The position numbers were made by a program, and so were the translations under genes. Shown here piece by piece: positions 30,869 to 42,000 of a stretch of DNA of 64,000 nucleotides (position 1 is its first letter; each line of letters starts with the position of its first letter). Where the stretch lies: positions 753,115-817,114 of the forward strand of contig MJCC01000003.1 of assembly GCA_001766655.1 (NCBI GenBank), read 5' to 3'. The notes under the pieces are model-generated. The model saw only the letters and a program-made list of their open reading frames with translations, was not told the origin of the DNA and ran no database searches. This DNA comes from Phytomonas francai. Taxonomy: Eukaryota; Euglenozoa; Kinetoplastea; Trypanosomatida; Trypanosomatidae.

Positions 30869-32625
30869 TAAGCTTGTTATTTAGTCGATTCTAGGTATAC
30901 TTATTTTTGCTTAAGTAGTCAAACTCGCTGCACTTTAACCGTAAAAAAAGAAGAATTGAATTTATGTTCTTATATATGCGTAAATAATTCTGTAGAGTGT
31001 ATAAATGTGCTATGAGCACCAATAAATAAAAAGATGAAAACAGGAATACCTATGCTAAATAAATAAATAAATATATATATATATATATATATTCACCCCC
31101 TTTTTTATGCACTAATGCTATAATTTAAGGAACTTTAAAAGTGGTGCTTTCGAATGTTAGGCTAGATGTTGTTTTGTTTGTATTGAGAGTATGAATTTTA
31201 TTAATAGAGAACGAATACTTTTATTGAAACAATGAATGCATAGAGCAAGAGAGGTGAAAGGATAAATAAACCATGGATATTTTATCTTTCTATCAACTCT
31301 GTATTTATTTTTTTGGAACTTGCCGTCCAAATTTGGAGATTAAGACTATCACATTTCTGTTATTGCTGAATATCAGAGCAAATAGCATAGAAAACAGGAA
31401 AAAATTGTTTTTACAACATGTAGACTATTGAAAGAAGTTTTAGTTTTAAATTATACATGCACACTGGAAGACATAAATCTAAAATTAAATTCACTTCTGA
31501 TCACCAGTCTATTGCGTTCGGATAAAGCTACTAGGTAATTCTCTTTCCGACTCCACATTCTTATGGGTAAAAAAGCAAGAAAAGGGAAATCATAACCGGA
31601 AAGAGGAAAATATTCTGAGTTTTATGCAGAAAACAACATAGAAACATTAAAATAAACAGAATCAACTAAAACCATTCGGTTAATCGGATGCAAACAATGT
31701 ATTACCCACAAATAAACAAGTTGGGCTTTATAAAACCATACCTCTCTGGAGTACTAATATATATATGTTGTGTATTCGAGGAGAGGTGAAAAGGAAGTAT
31801 GAAACCCGAATGAACCGATATCTTTCCAAGAAAACCAAAAAAACTTAAGTAATAAAAGTATGATCCAACGACTGGGTGGAAAGTTTTATCGAAAATTGCA
31901 GCATAAAGTATACGGGTAAAGAATACAGCATTAAATTGAATATTGAAGTCAATGCAGCTGATAAGTATATTGAGAATAGATGGAAGAAAATAAATACTAC
32001 CGTACATAGTCTGCACGGCATTGTTTACATACGTGCTTTCTGTCATATCAGAAAACGGGATACCACATAGGTACTTACCAATAGAATGAGCAATATTCTC
32101 GTTCAAGTGTGTGTGCGTGTAGGGGATCAATCTACAAGCTTCAAAAAAAAAATCATAGAAATGTAGTGAAATATTTTTTGATTTCAAAACAGTAACGGAT
32201 ATAAAGCACTCAAAAGTAAATTATAGCAGATTCAGCAACCTCCCCTTCCCTTTCTGGAATATTTTTATTTGTCTTTCGATTTGAGGATTCCACTACATTC
32301 AGCGCTGAGGGCACATATCCCCCGGATACCCCCTGTGCGCATATAATTAAATGTGTTAAATATGAATAGAGCATAGAGCTCCCTTTATGCACGTCTTTTT
32401 GTCCCATTTCGTGTTTGTCTTCACTTTGAAGCTTAATAGCCCCATTTCATCTTGTGCTACCCAGGCTTCACCTGGGTTCCACGGCAGATATCATCATCCT
32501 TGTCGTCTCCATTCATGTCTGTGTGAGTTCACCCGTTCCAGTAGCGTCCATCCCACGCCTGCTTGTCGATCCCGCGACGACGCCTTCCGCGCGGGGAGGG
32601 GACGGCCCGGGGTCCCCGCGTGGCG
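30869..32625. other. Long intergenic region
   Basis: 1.76 kb of AT-rich DNA with a TAAATAAA run and (AT)n at about 31056-31092. A 161-codon open stretch on the minus strand (31702-32187) lacks an ATG at its start and has the Phe/Ile/Tyr-rich composition of translated AT-rich DNA, so I do not call it a gene. Confidence 0.6.
31071..31092. repeat. (AT)n microsatellite
   Basis: Alternating AT tract preceded by AAAT units, in the spacer upstream of CFA synthase. Confidence 0.85.
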
Positions 32626-35625
32626 TCAGTTTCGCGCATTCGGCGTGCCGGTGAGGTGGAGGCCGAGGGGGTGAAAGGCCTCCATCGGCGCGGGCTCGGC
32701 GCTCGCGAGGGTGCCCCGGCGGTGGCCCGCTCGCCACCCCTCCCCGGGATCCCCCTCCCCTGCCGCTTTCAACACCACCGAGCGCTCGCAGACGTCGTTG
32801 GGGTTGCCCTTCTCGTCGTCGTAGACGCCCGTCGCCCTCCTCGAGTCGTCCGGGGACTGCGGGTCCGCGCGGACCACGTGGAATTCCAGCGATTTCCCGT
32901 GGCGGCGGCGGTAGCTCTCCAGGATGAAGCCGCGAAGATTCGCGCGGGGGCTCAGCACCGGGAGAATCCCCTTCCCTGCCGTGAATCGGCTCGGCAAGCT
33001 GATCTTGTGAGGCGTCGTCATTTTGGAGGGAAAGGCTTCGTTCTCGGATGATAACGACGTCGACATCGGGTCGAGGGTTAAAATAGCGGGCGTCGCGTCG
33101 TTAGCTTTCGCATGCTCTAATCGCTGGAACCGCTGTAAAATGGTATTATAAGAAAATATCGAATCCGTAAAAATCGCATTTTGTGCAGATGAGGATATCT
33201 GGTATAACTGGGACAAAGAGGCAAGGTCGGAATTTGCTTCAGAAACACTGCTTTCTAAAATTTTGGAGTTTGCCTGTAAATTTTGTTCGGTGATGTTTAC
33301 CGAACCACCTTCGCAGATTCTACCGTTTCGATTTTCCACTACAGCAGCAACCAGTTTAAGTTTATGCGTGATCCTAACAGGGCTTCCGTTGCAACACCCC
33401 TCTTCCGGGGTGTTGACACCATTCGGGTGGGTATTTTCCTTTTTTATTCTTGGATCTGTCTGTGTGTATGGGGAGGGAAAGTTCCCTTGGTCTTGTAGGT
33501 TATCAATCAGTGATGAAGAGAACCCACATTGCTGGTCGTTGTATTTCTCAAGCAAGCTGCCAAAATCGATCGTGGCGTGCGGTGAGGGTAGGATACCCGA
33601 GGACGTCACGGCTGCACTGCTATGGACGGACGGCAGGGACTGCACGGAGATCGTGACCATTATGGGTGGTACCACCCGCTGCGACGTCGATTGAGACTTC
33701 TCGTATGCCATGAGCTTTACTTCCCCAGATTCATGAGCCAGAGATGGCTTGTTGCCGGTCTTGTTGCCTTTCGTTAAAAGAGTACCCGTCCTAGTGAATG
33801 GTTTTACAGGTAACCTATCGAGGGGATTTCTGAATGCTCTCTCAGATCGTGCGCTTTTTTTATCATCCAGGCCTGCGGTTGTAAGGTCTGGAGAGACATC
33901 CTTCGCCATATCTAAAATAGGCAGCGGCTCTGGGGTCTCATCCTTAGAGACGTTCAGGGATGGATCGTGTTCCCACGATGTCTCTGGAGTATGTTGCCTC
34001 GAAACCCTTTCCTGGGGCGGTGATTGGAGTCCTTTTTGCGATATGCATGCCGTAAAACTGCTAACGGAGATATTTCCAATTGATGAATCCTCCGTGTAGT
34101 TTTTCAACGCGGTATCCTTTCCCTTCAAAGAGCTGCGCGGGGTGCTCGGGCACGCTGAGGCCCGCCGCCTTAAGCGGCGTCGCTCGCCTAGTTGGGGCTG
34201 TTCGAGGGCATCGGTGGGCGGTCTCCCGGGGATCCAGCGCCGCAGGGAAAGCCGCTTCGGCCGAGCGTGGGCGGCCTCCACGGGGATCCCTGGAAAGCGC
34301 CCGGTCTCCCACAAAGACATCCTGCAGGACGAGAGGAGCACCTTATCCTTGGGCTGCGGGGCGGCATGCGAGCCCTGCCTTGTCATGCCCTCCGTGCTGC
34401 CACTTTGCGTGTTTTGACCCACTTCATATATATCTTCGCCCTCCACGACAAGGTGTGGGGTGGGGTCGAGGTCTGAAACTTCCCGTCCGAGCCTCAAGGA
34501 GCTGGGGGAGGAGGAGCTATTATGGAGCTCGATCATATCGTCGTCTTTCGGACTTGCTCTCTCCTCTCGGTCACCGTGAACTTCATGGGACACCGTACCC
34601 CGTTCCAGGCTCATGATTCCCCTTGCATCGTTCGATGTGAAGTTGCTGCTGCCGTTTCTAACGCGTTCTTTCCCATGGAAAGGGAACACAGGTGGACTTG
34701 ATTGTTTAATGCTATCCAAATTTCTCGAATGGCGAGCGATTATAGATTTTGAGGACCCACCTTTTAAACTATTGCTGACGTTGCCATTGAACGCACATGC
34801 CGATTCAGCGGAAGTCTTTAGTGAGCTAAATGCATGCCTAGAATTTTGGAAATTTTGAGCAACAGAGTTGATATTATATTTGGGGGGTATCAGAGAGGGT
34901 TTGGATTCCTTTAGCCTGTCCCTAGAATCTTTGATGAAGTCTCCAAGCAAATGTTTTCGAAACCCACTCATATCAGCTATTTTCAGAAGGTTATTACGAT
35001 ATTTACGGGTGTGGGTTTCCCAGCCCTCTATCTCTGAATAAGCTTCGTGAGAGGCGTTTAAAACAGCTGACGGGACGGACGGCGCAATTTTATGGGGGTG
35101 ATTGCCCTGATACCCAGCCAAATGCACCTGGCGTTCACACTTAGACGCCCCTAAAGGGTCTGAACAGTGGTTTTTGACCAAGGGGATCCTTTTCATCAAC
35201 TTACAGGCATAAGAATTTCCGAAAGCACCCGTACTGTAGATATTTCTTTTTTTGCTAGTACTGCTGTCAGTAACCAGGATAGGGCATGGGGTATGGATAG
35301 ACTGCTTCTGTAAATGAAGGATGGATTGCTTCTCTGGCCCTATTTTAGGATAAAGCCTAACAGAGGCTTTTCTAGAATTCCGACTATCCGCGGATGCCGG
35401 AATGCTCTTCATCGAACTGACAGATGAACCACCCACTATATCCATCTTCGTTTCTCTTGTGTTAGAGCCGTGGAGTTTCTGATCTAGGAATGGGGTTTCA
35501 GGGACAACATACCTTTGAAGTGGTTTCCCCTGCCGATTTAAAATGGTCAATTTTCGGGGAATTGTTGCTGCTAAACCATTTCTAGAAATGGATATTTGAT
35601 CAAACGATGGTACCATGGGGTACAT
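32626..35625 (-). CDS. Unrecognised, largely disordered protein (999 aa)
   Basis: One long ATG-initiated frame. The composition is rich in Ser, Lys, Arg, Asn and Pro with few hydrophobic cores, so most of it is likely unstructured. Basic patches include RPKRLSLRRWIPGRPP and RRRLRRRASACPSTP in the middle (about residues 455-490), and several short S/T-P sites suggest phosphorylation. A more ordered C-terminal piece (FILESYRRRHGKSLEFHVV) precedes a Gly/Glu-rich end. Possible roles include cytoskeletal or RNA-bound scaffold, but nothing specific is visible. The last 150 bases of the coding region become GC-rich abruptly. Confidence 0.75.
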   Translation of the reverse strand: MYPMVPSFDQISISRNGLAATIPRKLTILNRQGKPLQRYVVPETPFLDQKLHGSNTRETKMDIVGGSSVSSMKSIPASADSRNSRKASVRLYPKIGPEKQSILHLQKQSIHTPCPILVTDSSTSKKRNIYSTGAFGNSYACKLMKRIPLVKNHCSDPLGASKCERQVHLAGYQGNHPHKIAPSVPSAVLNASHEAYSEIEGWETHTRKYRNNLLKIADMSGFRKHLLGDFIKDSRDRLKESKPSLIPPKYNINSVAQNFQNSRHAFSSLKTSAESACAFNGNVSNSLKGGSSKSIIARHSRNLDSIKQSSPPVFPFHGKERVRNGSSNFTSNDARGIMSLERGTVSHEVHGDREERASPKDDDMIELHNSSSSPSSLRLGREVSDLDPTPHLVVEGEDIYEVGQNTQSGSTEGMTRQGSHAAPQPKDKVLLSSCRMSLWETGRFPGIPVEAAHARPKRLSLRRWIPGRPPTDALEQPQLGERRRLRRRASACPSTPRSSLKGKDTALKNYTEDSSIGNISVSSFTACISQKGLQSPPQERVSRQHTPETSWEHDPSLNVSKDETPEPLPILDMAKDVSPDLTTAGLDDKKSARSERAFRNPLDRLPVKPFTRTGTLLTKGNKTGNKPSLAHESGEVKLMAYEKSQSTSQRVVPPIMVTISVQSLPSVHSSAAVTSSGILPSPHATIDFGSLLEKYNDQQCGFSSSLIDNLQDQGNFPSPYTQTDPRIKKENTHPNGVNTPEEGCCNGSPVRITHKLKLVAAVVENRNGRICEGGSVNITEQNLQANSKILESSVSEANSDLASLSQLYQISSSAQNAIFTDSIFSYNTILQRFQRLEHAKANDATPAILTLDPMSTSLSSENEAFPSKMTTPHKISLPSRFTAGKGILPVLSPRANLRGFILESYRRRHGKSLEFHVVRADPQSPDDSRRATGVYDDEKGNPNDVCERSVVLKAAGEGDPGEGWRAGHRRGTLASAEPAPMEAFHPLGLHLTGTPNARN

Positions 35626-36645
35626 AAGCCTCCTGTTGCCACAGATATGGATTCAGTAGGCTCTTGGGTAAGGCGTTCTTCGTGAATATTGAATCAGTAA
35701 ATAATGCTTTTCTGTATTTAAACAAAAGTTGCCTCTATCTTCCTGTAAAATCTATCTTTTAATTCTATTAATATTTGTACGGACGTCTGCTAGCGGCTCC
35801 TGGTTTGATACGCGTAATAATAGAATATTATCTAATCCAAAAAAAATAGGCAATCACAAAAAAAAATAAAGTTACTTATAGATATTTATTTATTAAAACA
35901 AATAGCTTAATCTTTAAAGTTAATTTCCTACAATTCTTGCCGTATCTACTACTTCTCACTTTTCAGAAAGTAAAAATATTCTACTTTGTAAGAACCTTTC
36001 AAAAAAGTGGAACCTCTTATTCGCGTATTTTTCTTCACACCAATTTTATATTATTATTTCTGATTGGGAGTCACGAAGAAGAAAAGCAAAAATAAGAAAA
36101 AAAATTGCGTTATTACCCCGAGTTAGAAGAAAATACGTCAAGAAACAACAAATTAAGCACCTTCTACCTCCAAAAATGATAAGAAAAAGATAGCTAGATA
36201 GAAATAGGATTCAGTGACTCGCTATTTGCTTATCTCGGTAATAAATTACGAAGTGGAAAAAAGAGAGAGAGGTATAAAATTTATAGAATATAAAAGTAAA
36301 AAATAGAGTATAAATTCAGCTACCTATACTTTTGCTGAAGTAAAAGGAAGCAGAAGAAAAATGGAAAGACTTTTCAAATATATATATACATATATATATC
36401 TGATTTAGAATTCTTATATATTTTTTAAAGAGTAATCTGAAAACGAGCGATGGAAAAGGGTTTTGTGCTCTTACGATACGGAAATAAGTAAATATATATG
36501 TTTTCTATTGGAATATTCCTTGCGAATCTTCTCCCTTACTATTGATGCGGAAGAATAAACACCCTATTATTTATTATTAACCCCAATACGAGTAGGTGAA
36601 AAGTAATAAGTTTTATGTGTAGAAATTGGGTAATTCTAAAGTATC

Positions 36646-36650
<5 letters not shown>

Positions 36651-36676
<26 letters not shown>
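36651..36676. repeat. (GA)n microsatellite
   Basis: A 26-base alternating GA tract. On the minus strand, the transcribed direction here, it reads as a (TC)n polypyrimidine tract and could act as a splicing signal for the 999-residue protein gene, though it lies about 1 kb from the start codon. Confidence 0.85.
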
Positions 36677-37275
36677 TAAACCTATACGTAAAACCTTTAA
36701 ACCGAATGAAAACTAATTTCACTATTGGAGAATTATTTTATCAGTGTAGTTCCTGCAAGAGAAAGAATGGAATGCTTGCAAAATAATGTAGAAGCAGCCT
36801 CTTGCTCGTGCTGAATAAATTGGTGCACCAAACCAATCTAAACACACAAAAAGGGAAAAAATTGGGTTTAGTAATCAGTTGAATATAAAATTAACGTGAG
36901 AAAAGCATAAAATAACGTACCTACTGGGAAGCTTCTTCAGACCAAAATAATCAAAAGAACGAAGAAGGGGTGGGGGTGGGGGGGGGGTAAAGACAAATAT
37001 TTAGTAGAGGAAAACGCATATAATGGAATGAATAGAAGTGGACAAGGGGGTTAAGATGCTTGCTTTCTGGAAAAAAATAGATTTTTAGGCTACCCTCACT
37101 TGAATTGAGAACACAACAGCAACATTGCCATAGGGCTACATTGATCTAAACAGTTGATTCGTTTTAGCGCCATTTTTATTCCACTCGTTTCTTTCATCCT
37201 TCCCCGCATTGCTGCTGAGTGCGCGCAAAAACGCTGTAAACTAAAAGGTGAAAAGATGCAGCTTAGAGCTCTTTT

Positions 37276-37277
<2 letters not shown>

Positions 37278-37310
<33 letters not shown>
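37278..37310. repeat. (TA)n microsatellite
   Basis: Uninterrupted alternating AT tract downstream of the LYR-motif protein gene, in its probable 3' UTR. Confidence 0.9.
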
Positions 37311-37312
<2 letters not shown>

Positions 37313-37421
37313 GTTAAAAAAATGATAGCGTAGAAAAGACATGCGAATTACCGGGAAAGTGGCTATCTCAGATACAACTACGCGCACGACCACACTTACA
37401 CTACGCACCATAACCTTACTA

Positions 37422-38483
37422 TTAACTCGACATTTCAGGTGGTGGTGGTGGGCGCAGCGATTTATCCTCTTCTCGTATTTCAACATTATATTGGCCTAGC
37501 GATCGCTGTTTTTTCCAGTGGTTCGCTCCGCTAGCCGGGCTCAGGCCTTGTTTGTGTAGGTGCTCCTTCCCAGGCTGCACATCCGTGAAGTTCTGGAACT
37601 GCATTCGCGAGATCTCTGGGTCGTAGACCTCCTCCATATACGACTTCACGTCCTGCCCAGTATCCTTTGGCATCGTCATGTTATCGAATTCATAGGTTCG
37701 CGTATGCGTGAAGTTGTGGTGCTTTTCGAGAACATAAATTGCCCTACGACACTCCTCCACGCATTCGTCAATCAGAAGTTTCTCGGTGGCATTCGCGCGG
37801 CGGCGAAAAGCGAAGCGGGCGTACGCGATCATGCTCCGTTTTCGCACACTCTTAAAATTCATAAGCCCTTTCAATATGTTTCGGTAGAGGAGTAAAATGA
37901 GGGCTTTGTGTTCCGGTGTCGGGCTGAACTCCCAGTCGGCACGCGGACGGCTGGGGTCCTGCGGCTCGCGAGGCATGTTCCATTCGTCGTAGTGCTCGTT
38001 GTGCTCCTCTTCGGTTTTCCGCTCGAGTTCAGCTTGGCACTGGGCTCGCCGTCGGGCTTCGATTTCATACATAAGAGGCAGCGGCTTCCCCTCAGTAAGG
38101 TGCGTGGGACGCTTGAGAAAAATGTCATCGACAGAGTTCTCCTTCGATGCGCCCTGTACGTGGGCCTCAAATCCCCCGCCTCGTTGCATCTTTCCATTCT
38201 CGCTCACCTGATGGCTATTGGGGTAGCTGGTCGAAAACTTATCCCCGGCGTAGCGTTGCCCAATGTTGTGGTCTCCATTTCGATCCTCTTGCGCGTGAAA
38301 GTCGGCCATGGCAGCGCTTCCCCCCAGCCCGGCGGCGGACTCCTGGATGAAATGCTGCGCAGCCGCCTGGCGCTGCTGCGAGGAGGCGAGGTCCTTCCCG
38401 CGGCGCCCACTTCCCCACCACGACAGGAGCAGTGGCGCAGTCACCCGCAGCGACGAGGCTCGCAAGAAGCTACCGCAGCGCAT
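37422..38483 (-). CDS. LYR-motif (Complex 1 LYR-like) mitochondrial protein (353 aa)
   Basis: The N-terminal 30 residues (MRCGSFLRASSLRVTAPLLL onward) are basic and lack acidic residues, as in a mitochondrial presequence. Around residues 190-250 lies a Complex1_LYR-like helical bundle: ALILLLYRNILKGL with the L-Y-R tripeptide, then RKRSMIAYARFAFRRRANAT and LIDECVEECRRAIYVLEK. LYR proteins are small mitochondrial factors that bind acyl-carrier protein and help assemble respiratory complexes, ribosomes or iron-sulfur clusters. This one is much longer than the usual 80-150 residues, with about 160 residues before the motif and a polar, Pro-rich tail. Which complex it serves is not visible. Confidence 0.75.
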   Translation of the reverse strand: MRCGSFLRASSLRVTAPLLLSWWGSGRRGKDLASSQQRQAAAQHFIQESAAGLGGSAAMADFHAQEDRNGDHNIGQRYAGDKFSTSYPNSHQVSENGKMQRGGGFEAHVQGASKENSVDDIFLKRPTHLTEGKPLPLMYEIEARRRAQCQAELERKTEEEHNEHYDEWNMPREPQDPSRPRADWEFSPTPEHKALILLLYRNILKGLMNFKSVRKRSMIAYARFAFRRRANATEKLLIDECVEECRRAIYVLEKHHNFTHTRTYEFDNMTMPKDTGQDVKSYMEEVYDPEISRMQFQNFTDVQPGKEHLHKQGLSPASGANHWKKQRSLGQYNVEIREEDKSLRPPPPPEMSS

Positions 38484-39079
38484 GCCAGTGCTCAGCTTTG
38501 CGCAAGAAGCTGTTTAGCAAGTGAATGCGCTTCGCTCTCTCTCTCTCTTTCTCCCTTATTTATGCAATCCTTTGTGGGAAAATATAAGGGGACAAACCTG
38601 TGACCCCTCACAAATGTGATTGGTGAAGTGTGGCAAGCATGATATATGCAAGAATTTAAACGTGGAACAAATCCAACCATAAATAGCATCTAAACGGAAT
38701 GATAGCAGTCATCTAGGCAGGGAGAAACGATGAAAGCGCCGTAGATGCTGTAGAAACTTTTTCCAATAAAGGGTCTAATTGTTCAACCGAATGGACAATA
38801 TTCACTCTGGTACATTCTTTCTAAAGAGCACGTGAGGTAGCAGCATAATTAAGTGAATTCAAACATGGCACATACAAAGGACCAACCAATAACTGCATCC
38901 TTTTATGGATTATCAAACCTAAGAAATAAACGCATTCCACGTTCCCTATACGCTTTTGCTCCACAACAACTTCTATCTATGTCTTGCAAGAACGATTACC
39001 CCCAACTTTCCTTCATGGAAGCTTTCTGTTTAATATAGCTCCTTTCCACTTTACCATTTCCCATCCGCATGAGCTACTT
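38484..39079. other. Intergenic region
   Basis: AT-rich spacer with a (TC)n-like run at 38535-38555. Short frames only. No gene seen. Confidence 0.6.
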
Positions 39080-42000
39080 TTACAAATCCAAAACGTTGCT
39101 GAAGAAGGGACTCATCAAATCAAAAGCAATTTCGTTTTCCCGGACTTGAAAGCACTGTATCGCCGCTGTCGCGGTCGGCCGCTTTAAGGGATTCACTGTC
39201 AAAAGCGATAATACGAAGCTGGCAAAGGCAAGCGAGTATTTACACTCGATAATGTCATTCATGATCATCGAGGCGAAGCCCTTGTGGTTTGAATCCCGGT
39301 ACATAATGCGCGCGGTCCGCGTCGTCAGACAGCCCGTCGCGAGCGCGTAGAGAAGACAGCCGAAGCTCCACATATCGTTGGCCGTAGCCGTCTCGCCGGA
39401 CCAGGCCTCCGGGGAGATGTACGGCCGGGTGCCGACGCCGCGCTCGGCGGTCAGGCGCCCGCCCTCCCGCGTCGTCGCGAGGCCGAAGTCCGTCAGCGCG
39501 ATCGGGATGACGCGGCTGACGATGCGCGTCGGGGTGCGGATGGGGTCCGGCGGGGGGTCGCAGGAGGCCCAGGCCGGGCCGCCCTCCCCCCCCGGCCCCC
39601 ACATGAGCCCCTTCGCGACAATAAGGACGTTCTCCGGCTTCAGGTCGCGGTGGATGACTGGCGGGCTCCGCGTGTGGAGGTGGGCGAGCACGAGGGCGAC
39701 CTGGTACGCGATCGAGACGAGCTGGCACTCCTCGACGCGGCCGACGCGCAGGGCGTACTGGCAGAGGTCCCCCAGCGGGTGGGGGTCGAGGACGAGGCAG
39801 AGGTAGCCCGCGGGGGGGCGCCAGGGCGCCGCGTCCGGGCTCAGCCGTCGGGAGGGGGCCCGGTGGGAGCCGCCCTCGGCCACGCCTGGCCTGGGCCGCG
39901 CGGCGCCGTCCGCCCCCCCTTTTCCTCGCCCCGCCCGTCGCCCCACGGCGAGGGCGTCGGAGGGGGAGGACCCCGCGGGCTGCTCGGGCGCCGCCGGGTC
40001 GGCGTTCTCACGCGTGCCCTTTGCGCGCTCCTTCCACATTTCCGCACGCCCAGCCTGGACCGCCTCTTCAATTTTGGTTGAAAAGCGTCCGAAGGCGGCG
40101 CTGGTTGCGGAATCGGCGAAGGTAGCCGGGATCGGGGAAGGGCAATTCGCATTCATCAATGACCCTACACTCGCATCGGTGATTTTACGATTGAGGGTGC
40201 AGGCCTCGCATTTTGACACAGCTACGGCGATATTGTCGTTGGGTTTAATCGTCTGTGGCTGTTGTCGTAGGAATTCAGCCGATGCTGCGGTTAACGAGGG
40301 AATAGAGTCAGGCGGGCACGCCATTTGTGAACCCGCCGCTTGCCCTTTGAGTAGGTATGGATTCACCAGCGTATTAGTCTTCGCGTCTATCTTTAGTAGA
40401 ATGGGCGACTGGGGTTCTCGGGGTTCACAGTGCAGACCTATCGGGGTTGACATGGAAAGTGCCGTTGCCGGAAAGGTAAAGTTGGTGTAGTGAACGGCTG
40501 TGGGGGTGTCTAACGTATTTCGCAGCGCGTCTGCATCGTGCGAGGCCGCAGCTGGAGTGGCGGTTTCGACTTTACTATGGAAAGAACCCTGCCGTCCCCC
40601 CGGGGCACCACCTTCAACCCCCTGAGGCATGGACGGGCTCTCCAGAGCAATCTTTGTTAGTATGGCCTCATCAAAAGGAGCGAGAGCGGTGCTCAAACTC
40701 GCGCTACAATCCGCTATGCCAGGCAAGTTGGACTGTTTTGGAGGGAGTTGTCTCTGCTGCTCATGTCTTGAGCGCGATTCCAACGCTTCGGCAAGGTTGT
40801 CGTTGAATACGCATCCGCGCGGCAAAAGATTACTACCACCCGCTGACAGCTTCGGCCAGTACGGCCTTTGCATTTCTCTTTCTTCTTCTCCAAGTACGTC
40901 GCCGGCAGGCACTTCGGAGCTGGTTGGAGGCGGCTGCTTCCGGTAAAACAAGGACGCGTTGGTTGCTATCTTTGGTGCATAGCTCACGCGCGTCGTGGGA
41001 CTGACCTCCTTGCGGAAAGCAACCTCATGATCAGCGAACATAACGGCGTTTGGATAGGAAAGTGGCTGATGCTGAATCTTGTTTGATGTGGGATTACGGA
41101 TGGCATTTCGACCCCAACTGTCCACAGGGCCGCTTGGTTCTTCAGAGGACTTGTTGTGCCCCTTCGGGTTGTCAGAAAATGGCATATTGATTACTGTGTT
41201 CAAAGCATTATCGACTTCCCGGGGACCTTCTTTCCCGTTGCTCTCAGAATGAACGCTCAACTCCGGCGCTGCGATAAATGCCGTCGTCACTGTTGAAATA
41301 TCTGCGCCCTTTTTGACAGCCCCAAACACTCTGCTGGTGTCGATTAAAGGTTTTGAAGAGGCAAGTGGAATGACGTTAACCTTTGTGCGCGGCATCACCA
41401 CCGTGTTGTAGTTGGGGGGGTTAACATAGGAGTGCGAGGGGGCGTAGTTCGGCGCTCGTAGAGGTTCCAGTGGAATATTAGTCGCCTCTGTTGTTGTTGT
41501 GCCACCTCTCACCTTGACTTCAAACTCGCTCGTTAGGGGTGTCCGATCATGAATCACCGCGCAGGACGTTGGGGGCTCCGTCTTTTTCGCCACTGCCGAG
41601 TGCAGAATCCTTGAATTCAAAAACTGTTCGACAGAACTCGGGGAATCGAACAACATCGACGACGAAGGCTTACGCGAGATTGATTGGCGCTCCATTGGCG
41701 GCGGAGATGCGGCCAGACTGGATCCCGCCTCGTAGCTCATGAACATCCCTAAAATTTTCACGATATTCGGGTGCCCCTGAACGGAGCTATGCAGCTCAAA
41801 CTCGTTCATCGCCCGTTGTAGGGACTTATTACTACTACATGGAATGTACTTCAGCGCAAACGGGCGCCCATCCGACTTTCGTTTGACAAAATACACCGAC
41901 GAGAAGGATCCCCGGCCGATGCGGCGTATGGGCTGATAACCAGAGCTCTCCGCGATTTGAAGAATAGCCCGGTCGCTTTGGTCGCTAATCTGGAACCCAC

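Larger units (their letters stand above)
35626..37421. other. Long intergenic region with simple repeats
   Basis: 1.8 kb of AT-rich DNA with a (GA)n tract at 36651-36676, a G run near 36978-36988 and a (TA)n tract at 37278-37310. Short frames look accidental. No gene seen. Confidence 0.6.

Noticed and set aside
31702..32187. 161-codon minus-strand open stretch in the spacer upstream of CFA synthase
   Set aside because: It begins with a non-ATG codon, its composition is that of translated AT-rich DNA, and no motif is visible.
39280..39305. tRNA-like GGTTTGAATCCC motif (T-loop-like)
   Set aside because: It falls within the kinase coding region and no cloverleaf can be built around it.
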